The position numbers were made by a program, and so were the translations under genes. Positions 1-8,811 of a stretch of 64,000 nucleotides of DNA are shown here, in pieces. Numbering within the stretch: position 1 is the first letter of the stretch; each line of letters begins with the position of its first letter. This DNA is from CAWCAW01 sp963793645 (GTDB lineage Bacteria; Actinomycetota; Acidimicrobiia; Acidimicrobiales; UBA8190). A model generated the notes under the pieces. The model saw nothing but the letters and a program-made list of their open reading frames with translations, did no database searches and had not been told where the DNA came from. The stretch spans positions 124,001 to 188,000 of the forward strand of contig CAWCAW010000004.1 of NCBI GenBank assembly GCA_963793645.1. The letters run 5' to 3'.

Positions 1-244
1 GATTGAGCCTCGTACGAGCCATACCTGCCGATCATGCGGAGCTGTCATGCGGACTCCCCGACGCGTGTTCCTGAACCCTCTGGCGGAGAAGATCGCCGGC
101 CTCTGACCATCGTCGGGGCACCGTCGGCAGGGCGGCGTCTGGCTCGCGTTCCCGCGTGTGAGCCAAATAGAGATACGTGTGACAGTGCCTCACCCGGAGC
201 CGCTCAACTGACTTGCCTCGGCATATGACCGATTCTGATTGGTG

Positions 245-271
245 GACCCTCACACGTAAAAGGTGAGGGTC
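245..271. repeat. Perfect 9-bp inverted repeat (hairpin)
   Basis: GACCCTCAC at 245-253 and GTGAGGGTC at 263-271 are exact reverse complements with a 9-nt loop. No T-tract follows on either strand, so it is not a convincing terminator. The right arm shares the word AGGTGAGGGTC with the anticodon-stem region of the nearby tRNA-Gly, which is probably coincidental. Confidence 0.5.
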
Positions 272-308
272 AACGGGCCCACGGCAAAAAAACTGGAGGA
301 AATGTGGT

Positions 309-316
309 GCAAATGT
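309..316. repeat. Left 8-bp target-site duplication of the ISL3 element
   Basis: GCAAATGT lies immediately outside the left inverted repeat and recurs exactly at 1772-1779 outside the right one. An 8-bp duplication is the usual length for the ISL3 family, so the insertion appears intact and fairly recent. Confidence 0.93.
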
Positions 317-339
317 GGCTCTTCCGGTATTTGCGGGGT
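317..339 (+). repeat. ISL3 terminal inverted repeat, left
   Basis: A 23-nt arm beginning GGCTCTTCCGGTATTTG is exactly reverse-complementary to 1749-1771. The match breaks at the next inner base (340 versus 1748). Confidence 0.95.
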
Positions 340-347
340 GAGCCAGC

Positions 348-1664
348 TCACGTGACCACGATCGAGTCGAACACCCTGAAGTTGGGTTTGCCGGCGTAGA
401 GCAGGGCTCGGATGCGGAAGTTCTCGAAGTTGGTGAAGCCGAAGGCGACGCGTTTCACCCGTTTCAAGAGGTTGTTCATGCCTTCGGTGGGGCCGTTGGA
501 CACCTTGGCCTCGTGCCAGGCCACGATGGGCTCGAACCAGTTGCGCAGCGTCCGGGCCAGGCGCCTCACTTCGAATGGCGCCGAGCGCTTGGAGCCGAGG
601 TCGATGATGTCGCGCAGCAGGTCGGTCGCATGCTCGGGGTTCTCGGTGACATAGAACGGCGCCACGGCTTCTTTGACGCTGTAGGCAAAGGCCACTTCGC
701 CGTCGGGGTCGCCGAGCGCCAACAAGCCCTCGAGGCGTTCTCGGAGAGCGGGATCGGTGGCGGTGGTCTTGATCACCAAGAGCTTGCGGGCCTTGTAGAG
801 CGGATCACCGGCGCGTCCGCGGTGGCCGAGGCGCTCTTGTTGGACCCGGCGCCGGGTCTCATCGACGGCCAAGATGGCGTGGCGCATGACGTGGAAGCGG
901 TCGATGACCCTCGTGGCCTTCGGGGTGACGACCTTAAACACGGCGTTGTAGGTCTTTGACATGTCGAGGCAGCCATAGTCAAGGCGCTCTTTGACGTGGT
1001 GCGGTTGGGCCCGAAGCCAGCCGGCCACTTGGGTGAAGTCCCTGGTCGGGAGCACATCGATGAGCTGGTGGTTGGCCACATCACACACCGTGGTCGACCA
1101 ACTCTTTTCTTTGTAGGGACCGGCGCGCACAAAGAGCGACTCGTCGAGGCCAATGGCGGTGGTGTCCTTCAGTCGTTTGGTGTCGGCCGCCAGCAGCGCC
1201 GCGCCATAGATGCGCACCGCTGCGTTGATGGCGTCCCAACAGCACCCAAGCTCGTGGGCGAGATGCGAGATGGTCTCGCCGGCGCCGATCTGTTTGACCA
1301 CCCATTTGGCCGCTCGCGTCGTCAGCATGCACCCCTTGGCCGCAATGCGGTGATCACCGAGGGTGAAGGACTGCTCGGGGCACCCCGTGTTGGGGCAGAC
1401 GAGCCGGTGCTTCCTCCAGCGCATGGTCATCGGCACCCCCCCAAAGGGCAGGTCGACGTAGGAGACCACCGGGCGGTCTTTCACCCAGGCCCGCCCCCCG
1501 CAGGTCGGGCACACGGGCTCAGGTGCCACCTGTTCGATGGTGATTTCGCCCACCGGGCCCCGCCGCGCATAGGAGAGGACACGCACATCTTTGAGGCCTA
1601 CGAGATGGTGGACGATCTCGTTAGGATCGAAGTACACAGAGGCGTGGAGGATCTTCTTTTTCAC
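348..1664 (-). CDS. ISL3-family transposase
   Basis: A 438-residue DDE transposase that catalyses cut-and-paste movement of the surrounding element. The N-terminus has a zinc-ribbon-like arrangement (CPTC at C52/C55, then C90 and C95), usual for ISL3 and probably used for end binding. Candidate catalytic residues are D174 in GLDESLF, D234 in LDMSKTYN and E394 in NGPTEGMNN; the DRFHVMRHA segment around residue 255 is also typical. Length equals that of intact family members and there is no frameshift, so the gene is probably functional. The start is an ATG 85 nt inside the right terminal repeat. It is the only gene of the element, transcribed towards the left end. Confidence 0.95.
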   Translation of the reverse strand: MKKKILHASVYFDPNEIVHHLVGLKDVRVLSYARRGPVGEITIEQVAPEPVCPTCGGRAWVKDRPVVSYVDLPFGGVPMTMRWRKHRLVCPNTGCPEQSFTLGDHRIAAKGCMLTTRAAKWVVKQIGAGETISHLAHELGCCWDAINAAVRIYGAALLAADTKRLKDTTAIGLDESLFVRAGPYKEKSWSTTVCDVANHQLIDVLPTRDFTQVAGWLRAQPHHVKERLDYGCLDMSKTYNAVFKVVTPKATRVIDRFHVMRHAILAVDETRRRVQQERLGHRGRAGDPLYKARKLLVIKTTATDPALRERLEGLLALGDPDGEVAFAYSVKEAVAPFYVTENPEHATDLLRDIIDLGSKRSAPFEVRRLARTLRNWFEPIVAWHEAKVSNGPTEGMNNLLKRVKRVAFGFTNFENFRIRALLYAGKPNFRVFDSIVVT

Positions 1665-1748
1665 ACACTGAGACTGAAGCGCCTCTGTGTTTCTAAACCG
1701 CGGATGTCTGGCGATCCCCCCAGGGTTTCCCGGTCAAGACGTTGTCAG

Positions 1749-1771
1749 ACCCCGCAAATACCGGAAGAGCC
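1749..1771 (-). repeat. ISL3 terminal inverted repeat, right
   Basis: Exact reverse complement of 317-339. It is followed directly by the right copy of the 8-bp duplication. Confidence 0.95.
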
Positions 1772-1779
1772 GCAAATGT
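1772..1779. repeat. Right 8-bp target-site duplication of the ISL3 element
   Basis: GCAAATGT, identical to 309-316. Confidence 0.93.
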
Positions 1780-1853
1780 GGTGCGCGGCGCTGCTAGACG
1801 AGCCACGATGGGCCGAGTTGCGCCCCTGACACGGCCACTACCTGGGCTTTCTC

Positions 1854-1929
1854 TGGAGCGGACGACGGGATTCGAACCCGCGACCCTCACCTTGGCAAGG
1901 TGATGCTCTACCAGCTGAGCCACGTCCGC
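1854..1929 (-). tRNA. tRNA-Gly (anticodon GCC)
   Basis: Read on the minus strand from 1929, the acceptor 5' arm GCGGACG pairs fully with CGTCCGC near the 3' end. D-arm GCTC-AGCTGGTA-GAGC, anticodon stem TCACC/GGTGA with loop TTGCCAA (anticodon GCC), and T-arm with GGTTCGAATCC are all present. The discriminator base is T (1857) and CCA is encoded at 1854-1856. All arms fold without mismatches, so the gene should be functional. Confidence 0.97.
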
Positions 1930-1948
1930 GTACGAGGCATTGTAGCCG

Positions 1949-3391
1949 TCATGCCCAGTGCGGGCCGGTACGGAGGGCCACTTTCACCAGTTCGGTGATC
2001 GATTCGGACAGCAGGTCGGCAACATGGTCGACCTCAGGCACGAGTTCTCGGCATCCCAGAATCCCGAAGAACATCGTCCCCATATAACTGAACACGGTGA
2101 CATTGAGGCCGACGCCTTCCACGATGGGGCCGACCGGGTATAGCGCCACCAAACGATTGCCGGCGCACCACAACGGATAGTCGGGCCCCGGCACGTTGGA
2201 CACGACCACATTGAACAGGGGCTTCATGTGATCGAAAAGCCGGAGATTTCCCGCCACACGCGCCAAGCGTGAAGACAGTGCCGGCAAGGCCACCTGGGCC
2301 CAGCGCTGCATGATGTCCCCCGACAAGACCTTGGACTGCTCCTTAGCCAATCGCGAGCTCTCGGCCACCAACCTCAACCGCTCGATGGGATCGGCGACCG
2401 CCGTGGCCAGCGATACCAACATGGCCGACACCTTGTTGCCGTGGGTGCCCCGGTCATCCTCCGTACGCACCGAGACGGGCACCATGGCGACCAGCGATTC
2501 ATCGACGTCTTCGCCCCGTTCGATGAGAAGCCGCCGCAATGCCCCCGCCACGGCGGCGAGGACAACATCGTTCAACGTGCCACCGAAGGTCGTGCGCACC
2601 GTCTGTAGCTCGTCCAGTTGGGCGTGCACGAACCCCAAGCGCCGGTGCGAAGAAATGGCCCCGTTGAGCGACGTGCGAGGAGCCGAGAACAGCGCCGGCG
2701 GCGGCGTGACATCGTCTTCCTCTTTCAACCGACGATTGCGCTCGGCCAGATCCCGCAACATCCCGAACGTGCGATGCAGCGTCCCCGCCGTTCGTTCGGG
2801 TTGCCGAGCGATGGACGACAGCGCCATGGCCATGAGCTCCGCCTCCGACGGCACCGGTTCGGGGTGCCAGGCCCGAGAGGGGGGCGCCACCAAGCGAGCA
2901 TCGGGGCCGAGGTCGAGGAAGGTGGCAATGGTCTCGGCTCCCGACGCGCCGTCGATGGCGGCGTGGTGAAGCTTCGACACCACAGCCACGTGGCCGGACT
3001 CCAGCCCCTCCACCAGATGCATTTCCCATAGCGGCCGGTCCAAGTCGAGTGGTCGGCTGGCGATATCGGCCACCAATGTGGCCAGTTCCCCGGGTCCCCC
3101 CGGAGCCGGGAGGTTGGCGCGCCGTACGTGGTAATCCAGGTCGAAGGTCGGATCCTCGACCCACAGGGGATGGTCAAGCCCGAAGGGCACCCGCACCGCC
3201 CGCCGACGCATAAGTGGGACGAGATGGATTCGTTCTTTGACTACCTGCCGGAGCCGTTCGAATTGCACCACCGGAGGTTGGGCGGCCGCCTCGCCGGGTG
3301 GCTCGAAGACCATGACGGCGGAGATGTGCATGTGCATGCGCTCCGTCTCCATGGCCAAAAACGCCGCGTCCAGCCCGTTCAGTCGTTCCAC
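1949..3391 (-). CDS. Wax ester synthase / diacylglycerol acyltransferase (WS/DGAT family)
   Basis: A 480-residue acyltransferase predicted to transfer acyl chains from acyl-CoA to fatty alcohol or diacylglycerol, giving wax esters or triacylglycerol at the membrane or lipid-droplet surface. The condensation-type active site HHAAIDG is visible (H142, H143, D147). N-terminal LDAAFLAME and the C-terminal NVVVSNVPGP and GLNVTVFSYMG segments are family signatures, and the length is normal. The start is a GTG at 3391, one base after the TGA of dut, with the dut 3' end (AGGTGA) serving as ribosome binding site, so translation is probably coupled. Substrate preference cannot be read from sequence. 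Confidence 0.93.
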   Translation of the reverse strand: MERLNGLDAAFLAMETERMHMHISAVMVFEPPGEAAAQPPVVQFERLRQVVKERIHLVPLMRRRAVRVPFGLDHPLWVEDPTFDLDYHVRRANLPAPGGPGELATLVADIASRPLDLDRPLWEMHLVEGLESGHVAVVSKLHHAAIDGASGAETIATFLDLGPDARLVAPPSRAWHPEPVPSEAELMAMALSSIARQPERTAGTLHRTFGMLRDLAERNRRLKEEDDVTPPPALFSAPRTSLNGAISSHRRLGFVHAQLDELQTVRTTFGGTLNDVVLAAVAGALRRLLIERGEDVDESLVAMVPVSVRTEDDRGTHGNKVSAMLVSLATAVADPIERLRLVAESSRLAKEQSKVLSGDIMQRWAQVALPALSSRLARVAGNLRLFDHMKPLFNVVVSNVPGPDYPLWCAGNRLVALYPVGPIVEGVGLNVTVFSYMGTMFFGILGCRELVPEVDHVADLLSESITELVKVALRTGPHWA

Positions 3392-3392
3392 G

Positions 3393-3836
3393 TCACCTAC
3401 CCGTGTGACCGAAGCCGCCTATACCGCGCGCCGTATCGGTCAGATCGTCGGGCGATACTTCGATGAAGCTCGCTTCCTCCACCGCTTGGATGACGAGCTG
3501 AGCAATGCGGTCACCACGTCGCACCTCATAGGCGCTGTGCGGATCGGTGTTGACCAGAAGGACTCGCAGCTCGTCGCGATAGCCGGCGTCGATCAGCCCG
3601 GGGGTATTCAGGCAGGTCACGCCGTGGCGAAGGGCCAAGCCGCTTCTCGGCTGGACGAACCCGGCGTAACCGGGCGGAATCGCCACGGCCACGCCGGTGG
3701 GGACAAGGGCCCGGCCCCCGGCGGCCTCGAGGGTGGCGTCCTCACGTGCGAACAAGTCGGCGCCGGCGTCACCGGGGTGTGCGTAAGAGGGCAGCGGCAA
3801 GTCGGCGTCGAGCCGAACGAGGGGTACCTCAAGCAC
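3393..3836 (-). CDS. dUTP diphosphatase (dUTPase)
   Basis: Hydrolyses dUTP to dUMP and diphosphate, preventing uracil incorporation and supplying dTMP synthesis. At 147 residues it has the usual homotrimeric dUTPase length. All five motifs are in order: DAGADL (motif 1), PRSGLA (2), NTPGLIDAGYRDE with the catalytic Asp (3), RGDRIAQLV (4) and the C-terminal RGIGGFGHTG (5). Divergent from orn, with a 69-bp shared upstream region, and translationally coupled to the downstream WS/DGAT gene. Confidence 0.97.
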   Translation of the reverse strand: MLEVPLVRLDADLPLPSYAHPGDAGADLFAREDATLEAAGGRALVPTGVAVAIPPGYAGFVQPRSGLALRHGVTCLNTPGLIDAGYRDELRVLLVNTDPHSAYEVRRGDRIAQLVIQAVEEASFIEVSPDDLTDTARGIGGFGHTGR

Positions 3837-3892
3837 CGAGTGACCCTAGCGCGAGGACTCCTGGACCTACGAGTGCCGACGCGCTGCCCCAG

Positions 3893-3898
3893 TAGCAT
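3893..3898 (+). promoter_or_regulatory. Candidate -10 element for a leaderless orn transcript
   Basis: TAGCAT ends 7 nt before the GTG of orn. The same spacing occurs before two other genes in this window (16001 and 49481), consistent with transcription starting at or next to the start codon. No clear -35 hexamer is seen. Confidence 0.45.
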
Positions 3899-3905
3899 CG
3901 CCGGG

Positions 3906-4463
3906 GTGCTCGCCTGGATGGACCTGGAGATGACCGGACTCGACCCGGGCCGCCACACCATCGTCGAGATCGCCGCTTTGGTGACCGACGACGATCTGAC
4001 CGTGGTGGCCGAAGGCCCCGACCTCGTCATCCATGCCACCTCGGAGCAGCTCGCCACCATGGAGCCGATCGTGCGCGAGATGCACACCAAATCAGGCCTC
4101 CTGGCCGCCATCGAATCGTCGACGTTGACGCTGGAGGAGGCCGGAAGCCAGACCTTGGCCTTCTTGCGCGAACACGTACCCGAGCGGGCCACGGTTCCTC
4201 TGTGCGGCAATTCAATCGGCACCGATCGACGGTTCCTGGCCGCCTACCTTCCCGAGATCGAGGAGTGGCTGCACTACCGGTCGGTGGACGTATCCACAGT
4301 GAAGGAACTGTGCCGCCGGTGGTATCCGTCGGTATTGGCGGGAGCGCCACCGAAAAAGACAACGCATCGCGCCCTGGATGACATTCGGGAATCCGTGGCC
4401 GAGCTCGCCTACTACCGCGCCACGATTTTCGCCCCCCCAGCGATCGGCCAGAAAGCAGAGTGA
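3906..4463 (+). CDS. Oligoribonuclease
   Basis: A 185-residue 3'-5' exoribonuclease of the DEDDh family that degrades 2-5-nt RNA oligomers and pGpG. Catalytic residues are visible: D6 and E8 in WMDLEMTGLD, D107 in CGNSIGTDRRFL, H154 and D159 in HRALDDI; YRSVDVSTVKEL is another signature. The frame stays open upstream, but GTG 3906 gives the family's normal N-terminus and has a -10-like hexamer 7 nt before it. Its TGA overlaps the GTG of the next gene (GTGA). Confidence 0.96.
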   Translation: MLAWMDLEMTGLDPGRHTIVEIAALVTDDDLTVVAEGPDLVIHATSEQLATMEPIVREMHTKSGLLAAIESSTLTLEEAGSQTLAFLREHVPERATVPLCGNSIGTDRRFLAAYLPEIEEWLHYRSVDVSTVKELCRRWYPSVLAGAPPKKTTHRALDDIRESVAELAYYRATIFAPPAIGQKAE

Positions 4464-5524
4464 CGGGCATGCAACTACGAACCTTGGGGCGAACCGGCAT
4501 CCGGGTCTCCCCCCTGTGCCTGGGGGCGATGATGTTCGGCGCCTGGGGGAACACCGATCACGACGACTGCATCCGCATCGTGCATGGTGCGTTGGACGCC
4601 GGCATCAACTTCATCGACACCGCCGACATCTACTCGGCCGGCGAGTCCGAGGAGATCGTGGCCAAGGCACTGACGGGAGGACGCCGGGAAAACGTCGTCC
4701 TGGCCACCAAGTTTCACGCGCCCATGGGGGCGGATGCGAACATGGCAGGCAATTCGCGGCGTTGGATCATGCGGGAGGTGGAGAACAGCCTGCGCCGGCT
4801 GCGAACGGACTGGATCGACCTCTACCAGGTCCATCGGCCCGACCCCACCTGCGACATCGACGAAACCCTGGGAGCGCTGTCCGACCTCGTCCACCAAGGC
4901 AAGGTGCGGGTCATCGGCAGCTCCACCTTCCCCGCCGAACTGGTCGTCGAGGCCCAGTGGACCGCCCAGCGCCGGGGCCGCGAGCGATTTGTTTGCGAGC
5001 AGCCTCCTTATTCGATCCTGGCTCGCGCCGCCGAAACCGCCCTCCTCCCCACCTGTCAGCGCCACGACATGGGGGTCATCGTGTGGAGCCCCCTCAATGG
5101 CGGGTTGCTCACCGGTCGCTATCGCCAAGACGCCCCATTGCCCGAGGGCGGGCGGGCCAGCCGCTCCCCCGAACGCTACGACCCCTCGCTGCCCGCCGTG
5201 GCCGCCAAGCTCGCCGCCGTCGAGAAACTCGTGGCGCTCAGTGATGACCTGGGGGTTCCCCTCACGCACGTGGCCTTGGCCTTCACCCTGACCCACCCCG
5301 CCGTCACCGCCGCCATCATCGGGCCGCGCACCATGGAGCAGATGCTCGACACCCTCGGATCAGTCGAGGTGAACCTGAGCGATGACGCCCTAGATCGGAT
5401 CGACGCCATCGTGGCCCCCGGTGTGACCGTCGACCCCAGTGACGCGGGTTGGAATCCACCTTGGATCGCCGACGCGTGGCGACGACGCCGCCCGGCGCCC
5501 ACCCGAGCGGCGTCGCGGCCGTAG
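4460..5524 (+). CDS. Aldo/keto reductase family oxidoreductase
   Basis: A 354-residue NADPH-dependent carbonyl reductase with the (beta/alpha)8 fold. Family marks are GRTGIRVSPLCLGAMMFG at the N-terminus, DTADIYSAGESEE carrying the presumed catalytic Tyr, ATKFHAPMG with the Lys, and IDLYQVHRPDP with the His. The GTG start overlaps the orn stop; an in-frame ATG at 4469 would shorten it by three residues. The substrate is unknown. The C-terminus is basic and probably disordered. Confidence 0.92.
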   Translation: MTGMQLRTLGRTGIRVSPLCLGAMMFGAWGNTDHDDCIRIVHGALDAGINFIDTADIYSAGESEEIVAKALTGGRRENVVLATKFHAPMGADANMAGNSRRWIMREVENSLRRLRTDWIDLYQVHRPDPTCDIDETLGALSDLVHQGKVRVIGSSTFPAELVVEAQWTAQRRGRERFVCEQPPYSILARAAETALLPTCQRHDMGVIVWSPLNGGLLTGRYRQDAPLPEGGRASRSPERYDPSLPAVAAKLAAVEKLVALSDDLGVPLTHVALAFTLTHPAVTAAIIGPRTMEQMLDTLGSVEVNLSDDALDRIDAIVAPGVTVDPSDAGWNPPWIADAWRRRRPAPTRAASRP

Positions 5525-5537
5525 GCCAACGCATCGA

Positions 5538-7343
5538 ATGACCGTCCCCAGGCCGGATTCGACGACGTCGACCACGTCGATCCATGAGGTCACCAGCCAG
5601 CTCACCGCGAGCGGACAGCCCTTCGAGATGGAGGAGATCCTGATCCGCGGTGTTCCCACCCGCGTGTGGAAGAACGCTCCCCATAACCTCAAGACCGTCC
5701 TCGATCTCTCCCGGGGCCACGGCGACAAGGACTATCTCGTCTATGAGGACGAGCGGACCAGCTTTGAAGAGCATTACCGGGCGGCGGCGGCCATCAGTCG
5801 GGGACTGCACAGTCGCTTCGGCGTGCAAAAAGGTGAGCGCGTCACTATCGCCATGCGGAACCTGCCCGAGTGGGCCATGGCCTTTTGGGGGACGGTGACC
5901 ACCGGGGCGGTGGTCGTCCCCCTCAACGCGTGGTGGACGGGCCCCGAGCTTCACTACGGGCTCGAGGACTCCGGCACCGCGGTTGCCTTCGTCGACGCCG
6001 AACGCCTGGCCCGGCTGCGCCCTCATCTCGGCGATCTCCCCGGCCTGCGCGGTGTGGTGGTCACCCACGAAGACCGCACCGAAGTGACCGCCGGCGCCCG
6101 CGACGTCGTGCCCGTCATCTCTTTCGCCGACTTGGTAGGTGAGGCGTCGGCCGAGGCATCTTTTCCCGAAGTCGACATCGACCCCGACGACGACTGCTCC
6201 ATTTTCTATACGTCGGGCACGACCGGGAAACCCAAAGGGGCCGTCGGGTCACACCGCAACATGTGCACGAACCTGATGAGCCTGTTCTTCGTCAACTCCC
6301 GATCCACCGCCTTGCGGCCCAAGCGCGATCCCGCCGCCATTCCCAACGAGCCGGGCCCTCCAGACGAGAAGCCCGCCTACCTCGGCTCGAACTCGTACCT
6401 CTTGTCGGTACCGTTGTTTCACGCCACGGGCTGTCATTCGACGCTCGTGGCCAATACGGCGGCGGGCAACAAGCTCGTGATGATGCACCATTGGGATCCC
6501 GAACGCGCCTTGGAGCTCATCGAACGCGAACACATCACCACTTTCGGAGGCGTGCCGGCCATGGTGATGCAAGTGATCGACTCTCCGGGTTTCGCCCGGC
6601 GCGACACCTCGTCAGTGCGTGCCGTCGCCTACGGGGGAGCACCGGCTCCTCCTGATCTCGTGCGCCGCATAAAGGAGCACTTCCCGGTAAGCGCTCCGTC
6701 CAACGGCTACGGGCTCACCGAGACCTCGTCGGTGACGACCATCAACACCGGCGACGATTACGTGCGCAAGCCTGACAGCGTCGGGCCTCCCGTACCGGTG
6801 TGCGAGGCGCGGATTGTGCCTGATGGATTTGGCGGCGACCCGGCGGCACTGCCTCCCAGCGCGCCGAGCGACATCGGGGAACTGTGGATCAAGGGACCCA
6901 ACGTCGTGCGCGGCTACTGGAACAAGCCAGCCGACACAGACGCTTCGTTCACAGACGGCTGGCTGCACTCCGGCGACGTGGCCCGCATCGACGAGGAGGG
7001 TTTTATCTACATCGTCGACCGAGCCAAGGACATGGTGATCCGCGGCGGCGAGAACGTGTACTGCGTGGAGGTGGAGTCGGTCCTCTTCGAACATCCCGCC
7101 GTGGCGGACGTAGCTGTGATTGGCGTGCCGCACGACATCTTGGGCGAGGAGGTCGGCGCCGCTGTCGTGCTGCGTCCGGGGGCCGGTGTCACCGCCGAGG
7201 AGCTGTCGCTCTTCGTCCGCCAGCACTTGGCGGGCTTCAAGGTGCCCACCCATGTGTGGTTCCGGTCCGAGCCGCTGCCCCGCAATCCGCAAGGCAAGGT
7301 GCTCAAGCGCGAGCTGCGTGAGAGCCTCACCAAGGAGAGTTGA
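5538..7343 (+). CDS. Acyl-CoA synthetase (AMP-binding, class I adenylate-forming)
   Basis: About 601 residues from ATG 5538, which lies 13 nt after the preceding gene. Activates a carboxylic acid through an acyl-AMP intermediate and forms its CoA thioester. P-loop-like YTSGTTGKPKGAVGSH, the A5-type NGYGLTETSS, SGDVARIDEEGFIYIVDR and the catalytic lysine in PRNPQGKVLKREL are all present. Domain order and length match long- or medium-chain fatty acid or steroid-acid CoA ligases. A downstream SDR starts one base after the stop, suggesting joint expression. The frame is open further upstream, but that would overlap the previous gene. Confidence 0.93.
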   Translation: MTVPRPDSTTSTTSIHEVTSQLTASGQPFEMEEILIRGVPTRVWKNAPHNLKTVLDLSRGHGDKDYLVYEDERTSFEEHYRAAAAISRGLHSRFGVQKGERVTIAMRNLPEWAMAFWGTVTTGAVVVPLNAWWTGPELHYGLEDSGTAVAFVDAERLARLRPHLGDLPGLRGVVVTHEDRTEVTAGARDVVPVISFADLVGEASAEASFPEVDIDPDDDCSIFYTSGTTGKPKGAVGSHRNMCTNLMSLFFVNSRSTALRPKRDPAAIPNEPGPPDEKPAYLGSNSYLLSVPLFHATGCHSTLVANTAAGNKLVMMHHWDPERALELIEREHITTFGGVPAMVMQVIDSPGFARRDTSSVRAVAYGGAPAPPDLVRRIKEHFPVSAPSNGYGLTETSSVTTINTGDDYVRKPDSVGPPVPVCEARIVPDGFGGDPAALPPSAPSDIGELWIKGPNVVRGYWNKPADTDASFTDGWLHSGDVARIDEEGFIYIVDRAKDMVIRGGENVYCVEVESVLFEHPAVADVAVIGVPHDILGEEVGAAVVLRPGAGVTAEELSLFVRQHLAGFKVPTHVWFRSEPLPRNPQGKVLKRELRESLTKES

Positions 7344-7344
7344 C

Positions 7345-8127
7345 GTGGACCTACTCACTGAACAGCGAGCGGTTGTCACCGGGGGCGCATCGGGTATCGG
7401 CCGCGAAGCGTGTCGGCGCTTCGCCGCCCACGGTGCCGCCGTGGCGGTGCTCGACATCGATGGGGCCGGGGCCAAGGCCGTGGCCGACGAGGTGGGCGGG
7501 ATCAGCTTCGAGGCCGATGTCACCGACGCCGACGCGTTGCGCGCCGTCGTCGACGACGCGGCGAGCCAGCTCGGCGGTCTGTCGCTGCTGGTGAACAATG
7601 CCGGAGGCTCGACCATGGCTCCATTGGCGCAGTGGGACCCCGAAGAGTGGGACCGGCTCATCAGACTGAATCTCACGGGCGTGTTCAACGGGATGCGAGC
7701 CGGCGTACCGCACCTGCTCGCCGCCGGCACCGGTGCCGTCGTCAACACGGCGTCGATCAGCGCCACCCGACCGGCCGCCGGTGAGACGCCGTACTCGGCG
7801 GCCAAAGCGGGAGTGATCGCCCTGACGGCGTCAGCCGCGCTCGAATACGCGCCCCACCTGCGCGTCAACGCGGTGGCACCGGGGATGATCCGCACCGCCC
7901 TGACAGCTCCGCTGCTCAACGGGCTGCCCGATGAGGTCGAGCGCTACATCCGCACCACGCCGGTAGGGCGTATCGGCGATCCCGCCGATGTCGCCGATGT
8001 GATGGTGTTCTTGTGCTCGGACCTGTCCCGGTTCATCACCGGCCAGACCATCGTGGTCGACGGGGGGATGACGTTGCACGGTGCGGGCGTGGACGGTCTC
8101 TTCGACCGGTTCTTCCGGGGCAACTAA
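7345..8127 (+). CDS. SDR-family NAD(P)-dependent oxidoreductase
   Basis: 260 residues from GTG 7345, preceded by AAGGAGAG as ribosome binding site and separated by one base from the acyl-CoA synthetase stop. Classical short-chain dehydrogenase: TGGASGIGRE cofactor motif, LVNNAGG, and an active site with Ser in NTASIS and YSAAK. C-terminal GQTIVVDGGMT is typical. Together with the upstream ligase it may oxidise a hydroxyacyl-CoA or related alcohol, but this is inferred from position only. Confidence 0.93.
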   Translation: MDLLTEQRAVVTGGASGIGREACRRFAAHGAAVAVLDIDGAGAKAVADEVGGISFEADVTDADALRAVVDDAASQLGGLSLLVNNAGGSTMAPLAQWDPEEWDRLIRLNLTGVFNGMRAGVPHLLAAGTGAVVNTASISATRPAAGETPYSAAKAGVIALTASAALEYAPHLRVNAVAPGMIRTALTAPLLNGLPDEVERYIRTTPVGRIGDPADVADVMVFLCSDLSRFITGQTIVVDGGMTLHGAGVDGLFDRFFRGN

Positions 8128-8145
8128 CACCTGGTAGCGCCGGGC

Positions 8146-8811
8146 TCACAGCATGCGGCGCTCTGAGGCCCATCTGGTGAGTTGGTGCCGGCTCGAGAGC
8201 TGCAGCTTGTGCAACACGGCCGACACGTGGCTCTCGACCGTCTTGACGGAGATGGAGAGTTCGCGCGCTACTTCCTTATAGGCGTAGCCCCGGGCGATGA
8301 GCCGGAGCACCTGCCGTTCGCGCGGGGTGAGCAAGTCGAGCTCGGGGTCGAACGTCGGTGCCGCACCACCGGTTACGGCCGGATCGGCGGCAAAGGCGTC
8401 GAGAACGAACCCGGCCAGCCGGGGCGAGAACACGGCGTCGCCTTCGGCCACCCTGGTGATGGCGTCGGTGAGTTCGGCGCCTGAGATGGTCTTGGTCACA
8501 TATCCCCGGGCCCCGGCTCGGATGATGCCGATGACGTCTTCGGCGGCGTCTGACACCGACAGGGCGAGAAACCTGACATCGGGGTGGAGACGAGCCACCG
8601 CCTCGATGACGGCTTGGCCACCTCCGTCGGGCATGTGCACATCGACGAGCACAACATCGGGAAGGCGCTCGGCGATGAGCTCGATGGCAGCCCCCACCTC
8701 GTCGGCATCCCCGACGAACTCGACGGCATCCCCGAGCTCGGAGCGCACCCCGGCCCGAAAAAGATGGTGGTCGTCGACCAAGAACACCCGCACCCGGTTC
8801 GACGTCGTCAC
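8146..8811 (-). CDS. NarL/LuxR-type response regulator
   Basis: 221 residues. The receiver domain has the acidic pocket D13/D14 and phospho-acceptor D57 in VVLVDVHMPDGG. The C-terminal LuxR helix-turn-helix begins LTPRERQVLRLIARG, with SVKTVESHVSAVLHKL as recognition helix. Its GTG overlaps the TGA of the upstream kinase (GTGA), so the two are translated together. Probably controls envelope-stress genes, judged from the PspC domains in its partner and neighbour. Confidence 0.95.
   Translation of the reverse strand: MTTSNRVRVFLVDDHHLFRAGVRSELGDAVEFVGDADEVGAAIELIAERLPDVVLVDVHMPDGGGQAVIEAVARLHPDVRFLALSVSDAAEDVIGIIRAGARGYVTKTISGAELTDAITRVAEGDAVFSPRLAGFVLDAFAADPAVTGGAAPTFDPELDLLTPRERQVLRLIARGYAYKEVARELSISVKTVESHVSAVLHKLQLSSRHQLTRWASERRML

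Larger units (their letters stand above)
1..316. other. Left flank of the ISL3 element, no supported gene
   Basis: Two overlapping short frames exist here (about 32-253 on the minus strand and 34-228 on the plus strand). Neither has a recognisable domain or a ribosome binding site, and both are rich in Arg/Pro/Ser as expected for chance frames in GC-rich DNA. The only structure I see is a perfect 9-bp inverted repeat at 245-271. The stretch ends at the target-site duplication of the insertion sequence. Confidence 0.5.
317..1771 (-). mobile_element. Complete ISL3-family insertion sequence (1455 bp)
   Basis: The element is bounded by perfect 23-bp terminal inverted repeats (317-339 and 1749-1771) and flanked by an exact 8-bp direct repeat (309-316 and 1772-1779). 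It encodes one full-length transposase on the minus strand. Size, gene count, terminal repeats and duplication length all agree with ISL3. It sits about 80 bp from the 3' end of tRNA-Gly(GCC) and interrupts no recognisable gene. Confidence 0.95.

Noticed and set aside
32..253. Two overlapping frames on opposite strands at the left edge
   Set aside because: No domain, no ribosome site and composition of chance frames.
245..271. Hairpin as terminator or partial tRNA-Gly copy (attachment site)
   Set aside because: No U-tract, and only 11 bases match the tRNA, too short for an att core.
1693..1923. Frame starting MAQLVEHHLAKVRVAGSNP
   Set aside because: It is a translation across tRNA-Gly; such frames arise from the T-arm consensus.
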